Shown here in pieces: positions 50,871-63,960 of a DNA stretch of 64,000 nucleotides; the first letter of the stretch is position 1, and each line of letters opens with the position of its first letter. The translations under genes and the position numbers were made by a program. The DNA comes from Odiellus spinosus (Eukaryota > Arthropoda > Arachnida > Opiliones > Phalangiidae), in NCBI GenBank assembly GCA_963920705.1, contig OY987236.1, positions 10,216,190-10,280,189 on the forward strand, in the 5' to 3' direction. The notes under the pieces are model-generated. The model was not told the DNA's origin. It saw nothing but the letters and a program-made list of their open reading frames with translations, and did no database searches.

Positions 50871-53800
50871 GAGATAGACGAATAAATACACAATATTAAA
50901 CCAGGTAGAGGTTGAAAAATTTTCGAAACGGGAGTATATTTTGAATATTAAAGAGTTTTCTTCGTCATATAACGATTACATCGTATTTTTTATTACTTTT
51001 TACTCTTGATATTTCCGTATTTTGGAAAAAAACTAAAAATTAGACCACACCCCCTTTTTTGACAGAAGCCGCCATCGTAGAATAATCTTAATTATAAGAA
51101 AACCATATTTTTTTCTTCTCGGAAATGGCTCGAGGGATAAAAATGGATCTATTTAATATCAACCTGAAATCTTTTTCTTTGCCGCTAACCTTCTCTGATA
51201 ATACGCGGGAATGTCGGTTGAATTTTTGATCGTATATGAAAGAGAGAGAGAGCTATAGGTATTTCTCCAAACTTGTTTTATGAGCCCGAGTTATTAACGT
51301 TTACTCGGCAAAATTGGGGGATTCGTCCGACTATAGACCCAGCAGACTTATTTTTATTAATATTACTACCACCAAGAATTCATATATAAATATAGAAGCA
51401 ATATTTGGCAAGTTTTAGTGAGTGTGCGTCGTAGTCCACTCCTCCTTCTATTGGAGGGTTAGGAAAAAGGAGGCACCTCTTATTTTCCTTAGGCGAAACC
51501 AGGGTCGTAACCAAGGCAACGAAATATGATTTTTGCCGCTCCCGTCAGCAACGTCAATTCAAGAGAGACAATATGATATAAAGCTTTCTTTATGTGTTGT
51601 TTGTGGAGCTCAAACTTGGAATAAAGTAAAGTCAATATGGCAAACATTATTTGAATATTATATATGAATACCTGCTGCAACTAAGAAATCATGATTATGC
51701 TCCTTTGATCTATATTATCCAAAAAAAATTAGTGCAAGATTTCAAACTCTCAATTTGATCCTTGTTAAGCCTACTTTTCGATTAAGTTACGAAAGATTTT
51801 CTAGTTTCTATGTTTATTATAAATGCCTATTATTATTGCGGGTAAAGTTCATTATCAATTTTTAATTTATCTAAGATATTTGAACTCGTTATTAATAAAG
51901 TGCAGTGCTTCGTTTGTTGAAAAATAACTAATATTTGTTTATATATTTCATAAATTTAATCAACAATAATTAAATAGCATTTTCCGTCAAGTTATTATTT
52001 ATGCCTTTATAGATCTTTTTTAGCAATCAAAAACAACTGTTACTTGTAAATTAACTTCATTCTCCCTTTTAGTTAAACAAACCTACTAAATAAATGACCA
52101 CGAGCTTAAAAGGTCCTATATACCAGTAATAAGAAAAGGATACCATAATTGAAAATTTACCATATTTTCAGGATTCGAGATTTGTAGATTTAGTTATTTA
52201 CTACTTTAAGAATTTTCTTCAGATTTGTTTGTAATAGGTTCGTTTTCTTGGAGATTTGAAAGATTTTTTAATTTAATCATTTGAAGATTTTTTTAAGATT
52301 TTAAAGATTTAATTTTTTTTAAGGATTTTAAAGATTTTTATATTTTTTGAGGATTTTAAAAATGTTACTACATTTTTTTTTATGTTGTTGAGGATTTATA
52401 CTTATTATAAATTATTACACTTATGATATTATTTCCTAAATCTTTATTTTAAAATTATAAATGACCATCTAGATTCGTTTCAGAGTTAAAACGTAGAAAC
52501 TTAAATTAGAGACAATTTGTAATAGGAGAAAGTTACTAATACTAGGCGGACAACGTAACCTTAGACTAGATACATAATTCTAAGAAGGGTCATCCAACCT
52601 TTTCTAGTGGCCTTGGGTTAGATTGACTGTTTGAATATAAGCTCATCAATTTAGGAGATTAGATTACTTCGTAGTATTTAATACAAAATTTCCAAATTGA
52701 CGTGGATTACCGGTTTTTACTGAAATTGAGATTTTCTTTAGCTATATACACGCAGTAATTCAACTGGTAATAAAAAAAGTGAAAAGGAAATCTTTAATCG
52801 TTCAAGTTTATAGTTTAATTTTTAAAAGGGTGTAGATGTGTTCTAGGTTTTTAATTAGTCCTTAATTATAATCGGCTTACCTGCTATTCGAGTTACAGCA
52901 TTATGTTACCAACGTCAATTAAATTTAAGTAATTAAAAATGACGAGCAATATAGTCTGGACATTCCTATGTATATAAATTTTGAAAATTACTAGCGGGTA
53001 ATATTTCTAGTTTCCATAATTAGTTTATCATCCTCTATATAAACTATATATCAAATATAACTTCATCATATCAATTTAAAACCTCACGACTAAAATTTTA
53101 TAACTTAATTATGAATAATATTAATTAATTGTTGTCTTAAATTCGTATTTCTAGTCAGTAAAAATTAAATTTTTGGTTATATTAATGTTAAAGAGAAATT
53201 CTATAGGTTTAAAATTATTATAAGTTTATAACTTATTTTCTATAAATATGTCAATTAGTTCAATTCCCCAATGACGGCGCTGACGTCAGAACCAATAATA
53301 GCACCCCCTAGTGGCCATAAATTAGGGACATTGTAGATGCTATGGCCCAAGGATACAAGTAAGAGACCAATCAAAACTTGGGTCTCAAGAGGTAAGCTTT
53401 TAGAGACAATGAGATAACGAAAGTTTAAGTTTACAGAAGTCAAAGAACTATTTAATTGTCTTGTTTCATAAATATATATTAGACTTAGTTTAGCATTACA
53501 CATTTATAGAAGTTATAAACTTATAACATTATGTATCCTTCCACGTTAGATTTTTCCCAAATTATTCTTAAACGAAGGACTTCTAGAGACAAAACTGACT
53601 TTGCAACGTCTCTCACCACGTTTTTATCCCTTAAGGGGTGGATTACAGTATTCACCTAAGGTAACAAACACTCCCAATAAGTGGATTACATGACGTAATA
53701 CGTCCCTCCTTAAACATTTCGTCCTTCGATATAGATAATATAGGCATACTCGTAAAGTAAGAACTTATTAATCAGCTAATTAAGTCTAATATAAAATAGA

Positions 53801-56189
53801 GAGTTACGGTAATTTTCCATTTAGATAATAGCTAAAGCGGTAAAGCTATATATTTCCTCATAAAAAATGGCGTTGATTAGGACAATTCGATATGGGTGGG
53901 CTTTAGAATATAGCTATGAATTCATATAAAATTTCTCTGAACCATATAGGCGGAGGACGTTTATGTGGAAACAACCCCCGCTTTCTGATTTTATAGGTAA
54001 TTTTTTCAAGCTGAGAAGGAGTCTAATTTCAAATTCTCACCCCTGACTTCGAGGGTGGGTTTCTATCTAGTTCTTCTATACTATTTGGTAATAGTAAAAA
54101 AACCAAACGCATTCCTGAAAAAATCTTGGAGAGAAATATTTCTCAAGTTGGCGCTTTTCAATTAATAAGGCTGAAAAGCGAACGGCGATGTAATAATATG
54201 TGGAAAACTGGTTATACACGTACTACTACTAAGATTCGATACAAAATCAAATTATACGTTTTTAACCTCTAACTATATATGACCTCCGCCAATTTTTTTT
54301 TTTTTTTATTATAAAAATGGTTTCTTGTACCAATGATCACGCTAGCCGCCCTTATAGGTAAACTCGGGTTGCATAATTTATCCTCTAGCATTCTATAAAA
54401 GGCGAAAACAACAATTTCGTTTAACACACTTTTTCTTATTTATTTCTTACAAATTGACCTCGATTAATATAAACAGATTTTTTTTTTTTTATTATTATTA
54501 AAGGGCAGCTGAAACACGTAACAGAAATTATTTTTCATACCCTACTAGGGGTTGATCCATATAATTTAGTGTACAGGCCTGTAGCTTTGAAGGTACGTAA
54601 GTGATTACGTAATTGAGTACTAATTTAACACTGACAAGGTTGCAATAATATTAAAATTATTAACTATGGTGAAATATAAATTTAAATAATTATTAGTTTA
54701 ATTGAAAAGGAGCGTGTGTTGCTCGAAAGCTCCCCCAACGTTTTTCAGGTTTTAAAGACATGAAGTGGAGTACAGTTTATTCCAATATTGATTTAATTTA
54801 CCCAAGCTATGTTAAATCTAAATCAACTAAATTAAGCTTAACTCGTGTACCAAGTAGTTTCTACACCTTTAAATTTATTCAGAACCGTTTTCATAAGCCT
54901 AAATTGATTTTAAAGAATTGAATTTCAGAGCCTAAATATTTTACCTTCATAATAGATTATATTAAGTCTAATTTGATTTGTATAGATTAAAATTCTTTCC
55001 TAACTTCCCTATGCCCAAACTTATACTTTTATACTAAGCCTTATTCTAATCCATATCTCAAATTTTGAAATTTATTTTTAATATACATAGCCCTTACTAA
55101 GCCTAAATTAAATTAAAAATGCTAAGCCTAAACTGATCTAAAAATCATTATTCCCAAATTAGTTTTTCTTTTCGAATACATATAAGATATGATTTTAATT
55201 TGAACTAAATTCATTTAGTTTCAAGACAATAATTTGATCCTAATTAATCCCTGTAATAACTGGACGTTTAATTTAAATCTAAATATCGTGTTGTAATTTT
55301 TGAAACGCTTTTCCAATTTGTTAACTCGGCGTATTAATCACGAAGTTTCCATTTCTCCTTTAGAACATTTTTATCCTTTTAGTAAAAAGGCGTTATTCGT
55401 ATAAACCCGTTTCATTTCGTAAGAAGGTTAAACACTAATTTCTTAAATTTAGGCCAAATATGATTGTTCCGAGAAAATCGTTTAGAAATGAGAAGTAAAG
55501 TTTTTTTCACTCCTTTCATTATGCAAATTTTAGCTCTTAGTTAAAACTTTTGATGCAGAAAAACGCCAAAGTATTTTTCCTGTCTTCTTCCCACAACCCA
55601 CGAGAAAAAGTAATTTCGGTTACTATTTTTTTCTTCTTGTAAGGAAAACTCTCACGAAAATTCACGTTCAGGCCCATGCAAGTAAAATTCATGTTAGTTA
55701 GAGCGAAGCCCTAGCCACTCTAGTAAAAATTGTACACCTATACTACACTATTACGTAATTGATTACAGCCTCAAATACCCAAAAATGCTAAATACGTAGT
55801 TAATTTAGTTTAGTCAAAGCTTGTACATTGATTAGGAGGAGTAGTCGTTAATCCATTGAGTTACAGCTCAAGAACTCGTAATGAAACATATCAGAACAAA
55901 AACGGACAAAAAATATTAAAATTTAAGATAAAAATAGTAACTTTCTTATTGTATTTATTCATATATTAGTCTTTCGGTGGGAACATATTGGCTTTAATCA
56001 CGACCCCCCTCCCAAATAAAAACCAATTACTAAATATTAAAAATAATTAAATTTAAATTTCTTGCAATCTGACGATGTCTTGAAAAAATTATATTCTGCA
56101 AAGATGTAGGCCCTAAAACTTGCAATTTATTACCAATTTCATTAATTTGTTGTCATTTGACTTGTTTTGAAACACCAGTTGGGATTAAT
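50871..56189. other. long AT-rich stretch without a recognised gene
   Basis: No reliable coding segment. A single TTAA-family end (CATTCTCCCTTTTAGTTAA) lies near 52068-52078. TTAAGCCTAAAT-like motifs recur between 54880 and 55160. A short GA microsatellite is at about 51240. An isolated ORF-like stretch at 53255-53503 has no family features. Confidence 0.5.
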
Positions 56190-56310
56190 CTTTAAACTGA
56201 GGCTGTCATCATTTTTTTTTCGAATGCATATGGATTGGTGTTTTAGTTTTATCATACTATTATAAAACAGCTTATTCAACATTTTACGCGTAAGGGTGCC
56301 AAAAAAAAAT
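56190..56310. mobile_element. left part of a second CTTTAAACTGAGGCTGTCA element
   Basis: CTTTAAACTGAGGCTGTCATC and, about 90 bp further, ATTCAACATTTTACGCGTAA align with the left end and the ATTCAAAATTTACGCCTAA segment of the element at 50139. The matching right-hand interior reappears only at 58730-58970, so the copy seems split by about 2.4 kb. Confidence 0.6.
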
Positions 56311-56559
56311 GTTATACCCACCCGATGGTGTTATAGACAGATTTTAGTTGAGTTTCCTAAAAGGGAGAAAGAAAGCCTGACGTCATGGAACTCCCTTACT
56401 GAGGGAGCGCTTGTAAGGGCGAATACTGTAACTCTCCGCACTAAGGGGGATAACACTGAGGTGAGAAATAGAAACCTCTGACGTATCAATGTCTCCCTTG
56501 CTGATTCCCTATAAAGTAGGAGCGTCGATCGCCACGACCCTCACAAGAAGTATAACATC

Positions 56560-57640
56560 ATGGTATGCGAGGATTGTTTTTACCGTTCACTATTCTTGTG
56601 GGCTTCTCCGTGTTATCTCACACCTTATTTACAACAATGATTAAAAGCTCTCGCTTTGGAATCCCATCTTGAACATACTAGAGAATGGTCTCTTCATTTA
56701 TTATGCTTCACCTAGTAAATTCTCAAGTGACCAGTCGTTTTTGGTAGGAAGAAGAAAGATGTCAACTTCCGCCTCATTGAAAATCCACGTCATATACTTA
56801 TGGTCGAGATAATATTACTTCTGATGAGACTAGTACTTTAAACATTTAAAAATGTCAAATTCTTAAAACGCCAGCCTAGCTTATAGGGCCTTTTAAGAAA
56901 TATTTCGGTTCCTGTATGATAAAAGATTTTCGGCTGTGTATACACATACCGAACTAGGGGGTTCCGAAAGAAGAATTTTACCTATAGGTTGAATCACTGG
57001 CCTGTGCAAACCCGTGCAAAGAGTTTAATGATTTTCTTCAAAAAGTTAACGCCTCTTCTATCTTTTATATTGGAAGATCAGTGGAAAACGGCTTCTGGTT
57101 TAAAGTCTCGGTGAAATGTTTTCCTAAGAATATAAACTGAAGATTTCCTGACAGATATGCGCAGAATGTTTGTAAGAACTTTGATTTTCTCCATACTTGA
57201 CATAGGATCAAGTCTGACCCTAGTTATATTTTGGGGTAAGGAAAAAACTCAACCCGGAGTACAGCCAAAAAGGTGACTGCCGTCACGAAAGACACCTTGA
57301 TCCCATTAGTCGGAGGTACTGGCGGCCCCATCAACAATAGATAGCAAAAAAACTATAACACTTTAAATCATATGCTTATATATATATTTTCGCCATCGAA
57401 TGTGGTTTTTCTACCACCTTCGAAAAGAGCCTTTAGTCTTGATAGCTGTAAATGCCATCTAGGTTGGTACTATAGACAGATTCATAAATTCCCTTCAGAG
57501 AAAAGCCCCTAAGAATTGTACCACGAGAAATCATAGCCGAGAAGAAATGAAGCACTGCAGCTACCGCGCTCCTTCACCTATTGGGCTGATGACGACACTG
57601 TTCAATGGTTTGTCGGCCCTTATTGGAAACTCTGATAATA
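56560..57640 (+). pseudogene. decayed BEL/Pao-like retrotransposon pol remnant (tentative)
   Basis: In changing frames, with stops between them, short peptides appear in the order expected for BEL/Pao pol: VGFSVLSHTLF (~56600, like the FG..SSPFL block of RT), GRDNITSD (~56800, where YVDD would be), IGRSVENGFWFKVSV (~57070, like LG..W...D.F.F.V), MRRMFVRTLIFSILDIG (~57157, like TRR..LS..SSIFDPLG) and YWADDDTVQWFV (~57580, like HWTDS..VL.WI). The spacing is roughly that of the family. Every match is weak and many frameshifts are needed, so this is a hypothesis, not an assignment. Confidence 0.35.
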
Positions 57641-57844
57641 GGTTCATTTCAACAGCTAGTTATTATTAAATTCATCTTCAAGTCATTAGCCAAATGAACA
57701 GGGCATTCAAAGCGTCAACAGCCCTAGATGTTAGGTATGACTAAGCAAAATTTAGATAGGATCCAACCTACCCCTTTTCCTGTCAATCGTCAGCACAACG
57801 ATGACTGATCTGCTTGAAATAAGCTTTTATATTATGGATTCGGT

Positions 57845-57925
57845 AATTCAGTACCCGAAAAAATGACATTGAAAATTAATGACCTCGGTACCCAGAAAAA
57901 TGACATTGAAAATTAACGACCATGG
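57845..57925. repeat. ~40-bp tandem duplication
   Basis: GTACCCGAAAAAATGACATT and GTACCCAGAAAAATGACATT begin two adjacent copies that both continue GAAAATTAAYGACC. Confidence 0.85.
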
Positions 57926-58729
57926 ATTCATACTCCTAACACATCATGCCACTTACACTTTAAACCTCAGCGAGAAATTTCTTACGAATTTGTTTTTATT
58001 ACCGGGGGACCCTTTAAAATGTTAAGATTAGGAAAACATGAGAAAAAAAATACTAAAGAAAATAAAATTCAGTGGGAGTTTATTGAACTTTTTTATTTTA
58101 TATTATTAAAGTAAAGCTGTCTTTAAAGTAAATTCGTGTTAGGGTCTATTGATAGATAACTCTGAGTGCCTTACTATTCCTGGATAGATAAACTTGAATG
58201 TCCCGATTAAGAATTATTTCATCTACACTATATACTAAATGTTTGCTTGGAATTTCCATAAATTTGAAACTTTGAAGAATTTTTTTTTCTTTCATTTTTT
58301 TTGCCATTAAGACTTATTTATGTGCTAAGGAACGTATTGATATAGACGTGAACTGGTTTTAAAATTTGGCCAAGTTAAGACTCGGAGATCGATGGAATTT
58401 TTGAACTTTTAAAGGTATGATATCTAAATTATTCTATTAATATTAGATATCAATTAACAAATTTCATAATCGGAGATCTTTCTAACTACTGATATTAAAG
58501 GAAAAGAACAGGATAAAATTTATTTAATCTTATAAGTAAAGTCAAGTTAAAACACGAACAAAACCGTTAACGTGTTATTAATAGGAAAACATTGCAAGTT
58601 ATTTGGGTTTTCGTGCATTTAATAACGACTTAGGCGACACCATTATACGACATAGACATACTAGTATACGTCACAGTACACTCCTTGCCAAAGCTAGCAA
58701 GATTATCAATGGATTTCTAAATATTATAG

Positions 58730-58970
58730 AGGCCGCAGCTGCATTTGGTTTAACTCATGCATAAATCTAGCCTAATTAAGCTGGGCTAACAACTTTAAAG
58801 TGGTCCGATTGATAACTTAGATCTATGATTTTCATATGGAATGTAGGACTTTCTGGACTAAGTACTCTCACGAAAAGACCACTCTAAAATACTCATATCA
58901 CGTGCCAGAAAACGCGGGAATCAACTACAATATCCACGCGACCATAGTGATGACGTAGTAATTAATCATA
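58730..58970. mobile_element. right interior of the split second element
   Basis: CTCACGAAAAGACCACTC, ATATCACGTGCCAGAAAAC and CGACCATAGTGATGACGTAG align in order with 50588-50695 of the first element. The terminal GACAGCCTCAC end is not found, so the copy is truncated. Confidence 0.65.
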
Positions 58971-60715
58971 CCAAATAGGATGTACACTCATATCCCTTTC
59001 AAATAAATAAAATTCTTAAGATTCCATTTCTTAAGATTTACATTTTATAGTCAACGGGGGATTTAGATTATGTATTCCTAAAACGAAACGACTGGGACTT
59101 AATTTATTATTTGAAGGGATTAAGATCTACCGGTTCTGACTGTTTGCTGGACAGACAGCCGATATATATTAGCATGGGTGGTTTCGCGATGCTCGTTTAT
59201 TACACGATCGACCTTTAAAATTCTAAATTATATCAGCGGAGAAGGGCAAAAGAAATCTCGATCCATCTCTCGAACTCCCAAAGAAAAGCAGGCACACTCC
59301 CATTGTAATTTAATTCTGGATAAGAAAAGAAGGCGTTTACGTAGAATCAATTCAAGACTCGAGCACGTACGAAGACAATCCCCTTCAATACCTCTACGAA
59401 TTGCCTCCTTTCATACAAAATGAAACACAGCTCACCTACGCTGTAATCTTCAATTGATCGCGACTCATAAATGAATGCCGATAGCCTAACTATGATCACA
59501 CGCGGCCCCCAACACCATATACTCTTGTTAAAGAGGAATTGGTATGGAGGCTAAAGAGAAGTTATCCCCTACGATGCCTATGATGTTTAACAATGTGTAT
59601 TAAACCACCTAGGCTATTTCTATTTAATCAACTTATCTTGAACAAGATTGTATCCCGAAAATTTTCCTCCAGCTCCATCAGACTGTATACACACCCCCTT
59701 CCCTTATTCCTATTTTCGCATTAGCCCTTAAGCCTTGGTATCAACCTAGCTCCCTCCCTCTACTCCCTACCTTCACGGGATAAAAAACAATAGAAAAGTG
59801 GCGTAAAAGGCGCGTTCCGCTCGGTAGGGGGCACTGATTACTTGGAGGAAGTATACGCGGCTTAACACGGGTCTCATATATAGTGAAAAATCCTCCTAAC
59901 TCCGAAACAAGCTATAATTCCTATAATTTAAAGCAGAAGTTAATAAAGTTAGGTTTATTATACGTATATATCTTCAGACTATGTCTCATTAGTAAACTTT
60001 TCACTGTACATTAATGAGGTCTTAAAGAGTACGTTAATTATAGTCATATTAAAATTATGTATAGCCAGCGATTTCTTTCTTCCATGCCCTTAAAAAAATC
60101 GTAATAAGCGACGCACCGCGGCGGTTTTTGGCGTTAGATTCTTGAGAGAAATAAATCCCTCTTTACTTTCGCCCCCTTCCTGATATATTGTTTAGCCAAT
60201 GAGAGACGTTTGTCCTCCTCCAGAAGAGATATTCAAGGTTATCATTTTGTATGGTAAGGAGCATTTGCATTGCACAATATTTTGATCGACCAACAAGCTT
60301 TTAGTATAGTTAATTTATAATTCCACCTCAGTTTTATGGCGTTTTTCTTTGTTCTAATCCGACTAATCCCGCAGCACTCCAAAGTACATTTTGATAATGA
60401 TAAAACACCATAAGGCTTTGCAATTTACCACTGTGTTTCTTTATAAGCATTTCGTATTACTGCTAATACCCTAACTGCTCAATTTGAATTTGGCGACTGC
60501 AAATGTACCGGTTTAATGGGTATAGCTCTAGGAGTACTCGTGAAATCTTGCTTAAAGCATATTTATTAATAAAAAACAACCCTGATTCAAATTAGAACAG
60601 TCAATTAAATTATGAAATTAAGTTATAGTGTCAATAAACCTATTAACGAATATTTCTTCTTCAAGTTCACCTAGGGCCATTAACAATGGGCGATCTTAAT
60701 AAAGATGAATAACAA
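58971..60715. other. no gene supported
   Basis: Single-copy sequence with GC-richer patches at about 59100-59460 and 59690-59870. The patch at 59178-59423 has an 81-codon Arg/Ser-rich frame that I cannot connect to any family. It could be unannotated 5' exon material or chance. Confidence 0.4.
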
Positions 60716-60721
60716 AATCTG

Positions 60722-60874
60722 ATGTTCATAAGCGTCCTCTAACGGCAAACTGGCAAAAGTAACTAATAAAACAATTCGCTCGTCTGCCTATTCTTTATCC
60801 TTAGCAACTACAAACGAGTTTTTTTTAGTTCTTACTTTTGCCACTGTTTGCCATTAGAGGATGCTTATGAACGC
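60722..60874. mobile_element. ~150-bp inverted-repeat element
   Basis: GATGTTCATAAGCGTCCTCT at the left corresponds to AGAGGATGCTTATGAAC at the right. The arms continue through GGCAAACTGGCAAAAGTAA and its inverse TTACTTTTGCCACTGTTTGCC, about 40 bp per arm with few mismatches. Confidence 0.8.
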
Positions 60875-60879
60875 CAGGC

Positions 60880-61800
60880 TTTATTATTGAAGATCGGTGT
60901 CCTCTTTGTTAATAGGAATCGAATGGTTTGCAAATATTTCGAATATCTAAAAACCTTGTCGTAAATAATTTCCATAAGTCTAACACGATTTTACTAGAGC
61001 TAGTTTCGGAATGACTTAGTAGGATCTAATGAACCTCAGCCCACGGCTTGCCAGTTTTTTCAAAGGCTAAAGATCGACATTAATTAGGACACTTAAGTCT
61101 GGTAACTCAAGTGCAGTAAATTTTTCCATAATATATGTCATTAACACAATTTAAGCATTAGCAACTATTGAACATGTCGAGTACATTTGTAGTTCCATTA
61201 TAATGATTTTATAAGATGTACACTGCTTTACATAATTTTAATTATGATTTAGCATAAATTTTTGGATTAAAGTCGAGTTACAACTGTTTGCCACTGGGTT
61301 AGACTATCAAAGTCCTAACTTTAAATAATGGTTTTTGTACCCCGCAGCAAGCAATTGTTTCCTTACCCCATCACGACCGCCATCCACACACGACATGGCT
61401 GGCTTAAAAGAAATAAAACGGCGGTATTACGTCGTTAGTACAGTACCCTTATAAAACCAAGCGTGATTGGCTTGCAAAAGGTTTATCCTGGAAGACTATT
61501 TTAACCAGTTTTCACATTTCAAACTGTTACATTTGGGTGGTCAATCTTATTTAAAGAGTCCGTGACAAATATCCTTGCCACTATATCTTTGTCAGGATCA
61601 TAATTCGGGTGTAGTTTAAGTTAACAAGATTAAAATATGGAGAGAGAAATAACGAAAAAAGGGACAATCTTATGAGTTATCTAGCGGCAACAGTGGAGAT
61701 AAATACTACTCCAAGCTCGCAATTCAAGCTACTTTCTAACTCTCGGCAGACACGCAGAAAATTTTTTATTTACAGTTTCTCAAAATCGTTAGTTTCCTTA
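60880..61800. other. no gene supported
   Basis: Unique AT-rich sequence between two inverted-repeat elements. No coding segment or RNA gene was recognised. Confidence 0.5.
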
Positions 61801-61954
61801 TACCCTCTTCAGACGAGGCGTAATTAGCCGTGGTTTAATCAGATTTAACCGAGGTTTACATAGCCTTTTCAGTTCAATAAACCTCGGTTAATTTTGAATA
61901 AACCATGGTTAAATCTGATTAAACCGGCTAGTTACGCCTCGTCTGAAAAGGGTA
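61801..61954. mobile_element. ~150-bp MITE with ends CCCTCTTCAGACGAGGCG
   Basis: CTTCAGACGAGGCGTAATTA and its inverse TAGTTACGCCTCGTCTGAA bound long arms (AATCAGATTTAACC, AAACCTCGGTTAA) that fold over most of the element. It is flanked by TA on both sides, suggesting TA target duplication. Confidence 0.83.
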
Positions 61955-62879
61955 TGATGGAACCTAAATTCCCCCACTCGGTGACATTAGAGCGATAGGA
62001 AGGTAGACGTTTCAAGACGAGAACTGAAGGCTCCTTATCTCGATGATAAATGGAATATATTTGTTACTAAAATTCTCACAACTTTTGAAGTTTTAGTTAC
62101 TTTAAGTTTCTAATGTTGATTTGATCTTTCAAATTGCTTTGAAAACGGTTTCAAAGCTGCTAATGTGAACGTAACTAAAGTGTCACTGACGGAATTCAAA
62201 GTTGAACTCGGTGGTTCAAAGAATTTAGGATTGTCGATTCCCTCTTGGGATGAATCGTGTTATCAGGAGGATGTAGTGTGACCGACACTTAAATTTCGGG
62301 TTAAAACTACAGTACACGAAATAGGGAGGGAAACTAATGCCATTTGCTTGTTTTCCCCATGGTAGGATTAGAAAGGCAATAATGTCTATTTTACGATCTC
62401 TCTCTTTACGATCAAAGATTTTTTTATGATAAAAACTCTTGATTACTCTAAAAGATTGCAGTTTTTTTTAAATCATTTCCGGGCTGGGGATAACCTTGAG
62501 TCTAATAGACGTGACATGTACACGTAATTTGACAAGTAATTAAATTCCAGCTAAAAGGATTTGTGGTTTAGATGTTACTCTAGAGAGAGAGGTACAAAAT
62601 GTTTTCTATCGTATAAATTTTGTAAATTGAATGTTAATAAAATATTATCATTTAGATAGCAATTAAAGAAAAAGTCTCACTATGATTTAATGGAAGTTGT
62701 ACCGAATATTTTTTATTGCCTTTGAGGTTCAACACTATGAATTAATCGTAATTTTTGACCAGAAGAGAACTATAATAAATAATGAATTTCATTTTTAACT
62801 TTGTTGTCAAATTTGGCTTAAAAATATTCCATTTAATTTTTATTGTAGTCTTTGGGGCTCCAATTAGAGTATGGTTCGT

Positions 62880-63790
62880 ACAAAATTTTCGAAATGAATT
62901 TCCCTGACTTTTTTAGATTTTCCTTGACCATTTATCAACAAATTCCCTGACATTTTTTCAATCAAATTCCCAGACCATTTTCCAACAAATTCCCAGACCA
63001 TTTTCCAACAAATTCCCAGACCATTTTCCAACAAATTCCCAGACCATTTTCCAACAAATTCCCTGACCATTTTCCAACAAATTCCCAGACCATTTTTCAA
63101 TCAAATTCCCAGACCATTTTTCAATCAAATTCCCAGACCATTTTTCAATCAAATTCCCAGACCATTTTTCAATCAAATTCCCAGACCATTTTTCAATCAA
63201 ATTCCCAGACCATTTTTCTATCAAATTCCCAGACCATTTTTCTATCAAATTCCCAGACCATTTTTCTATCAAATTCCCAGACCATTTCTCAATCAAATTC
63301 CCAGACCATTTCTCAATCAAATTCCCAGACCATTTCTCAATCAAATTCCCAGACCATTTCTCAATCAAATTCCCAGACCATTTCTCAATCAAATTCCCAG
63401 ACCATTTCTCAATCAAATTCCCAGACCATTTCTCAATCAAATTCCCAGACCATTTCTCAATCAAATTCCCAGACCATTTCTCAATCAAATTCCCAGACCA
63501 TTTCTCAATCAAATTCCCTGACCATTTTTCAACAAATTCCCTGACCATTTTTCAACAAATTCCCTGACCATTTTTCAACAAATTCCCTGACCATTTTTCA
63601 ACAAATTCCCTGACCATTTTCCAACAAATTCCCTGACCATTTTTCAACAAATTCCTGACCTTTTTTTTCAATCAAATTCCCTGACCTTTTTTTCCAATCA
63701 AATTCCCTGACCATTTTTCAATCAAATTCCCTGACCATTTTTCAATCAAATTCCCTGACCATTTTTCAACAAATTCTCTGACATTACTCA
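62880..63790. repeat. 23/24-bp minisatellite (TTCCCAGACCATTT)
   Basis: About 38 tandem units alternate between a 24-bp form (TTCCCAGACCATTTTTCAAT plus CAAA) and a 23-bp form (...CCAACAAA), arranged in blocks, with CCCTGACC variants at both edges. Flanking sequence on both sides also contains TTTCCCTGACTTTTT, so the array probably grew inside an older repeat. The 196-codon minus-strand frame is an artefact of the 24-bp period. Confidence 0.95.
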
Positions 63791-63960
63791 TTTTGTAAAC
63801 TATAAATTGACTTAAGGTAGAACTGCACTAACTAATAAACTTATTAACAGTTACAAATCATCAGTTTTCCGTGACTTTCACCCAAAAAATAGATTTCCCT
63901 GACTTTTTCCTGACCATTTGGGTCCGTTTTCAATTTCCCAAGGTTTTCCAGGTTGTGTAC

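Noticed and set aside
51127..51231. 34-codon ORF beginning MARGIKMD
   Set aside because: Short with no domain, no splice continuation recognised; chance is the simpler explanation.
56296..56481. 61-codon plus frame as a small gene
   Set aside because: Short, no homologous features, and placed between transposon remnants.
46000..62800. tRNA or rRNA genes in the gene-poor right third
   Set aside because: No cloverleaf with a GGTTCRANTCC arm or rRNA core was recognised by eye. A covariance-model search would be needed to exclude them fully.
62958..63548. 196-codon minus-strand frame with an eight-residue repeat
   Set aside because: Product of the 24-bp minisatellite period. No start context, no unique termini, variants change only with the repeat.
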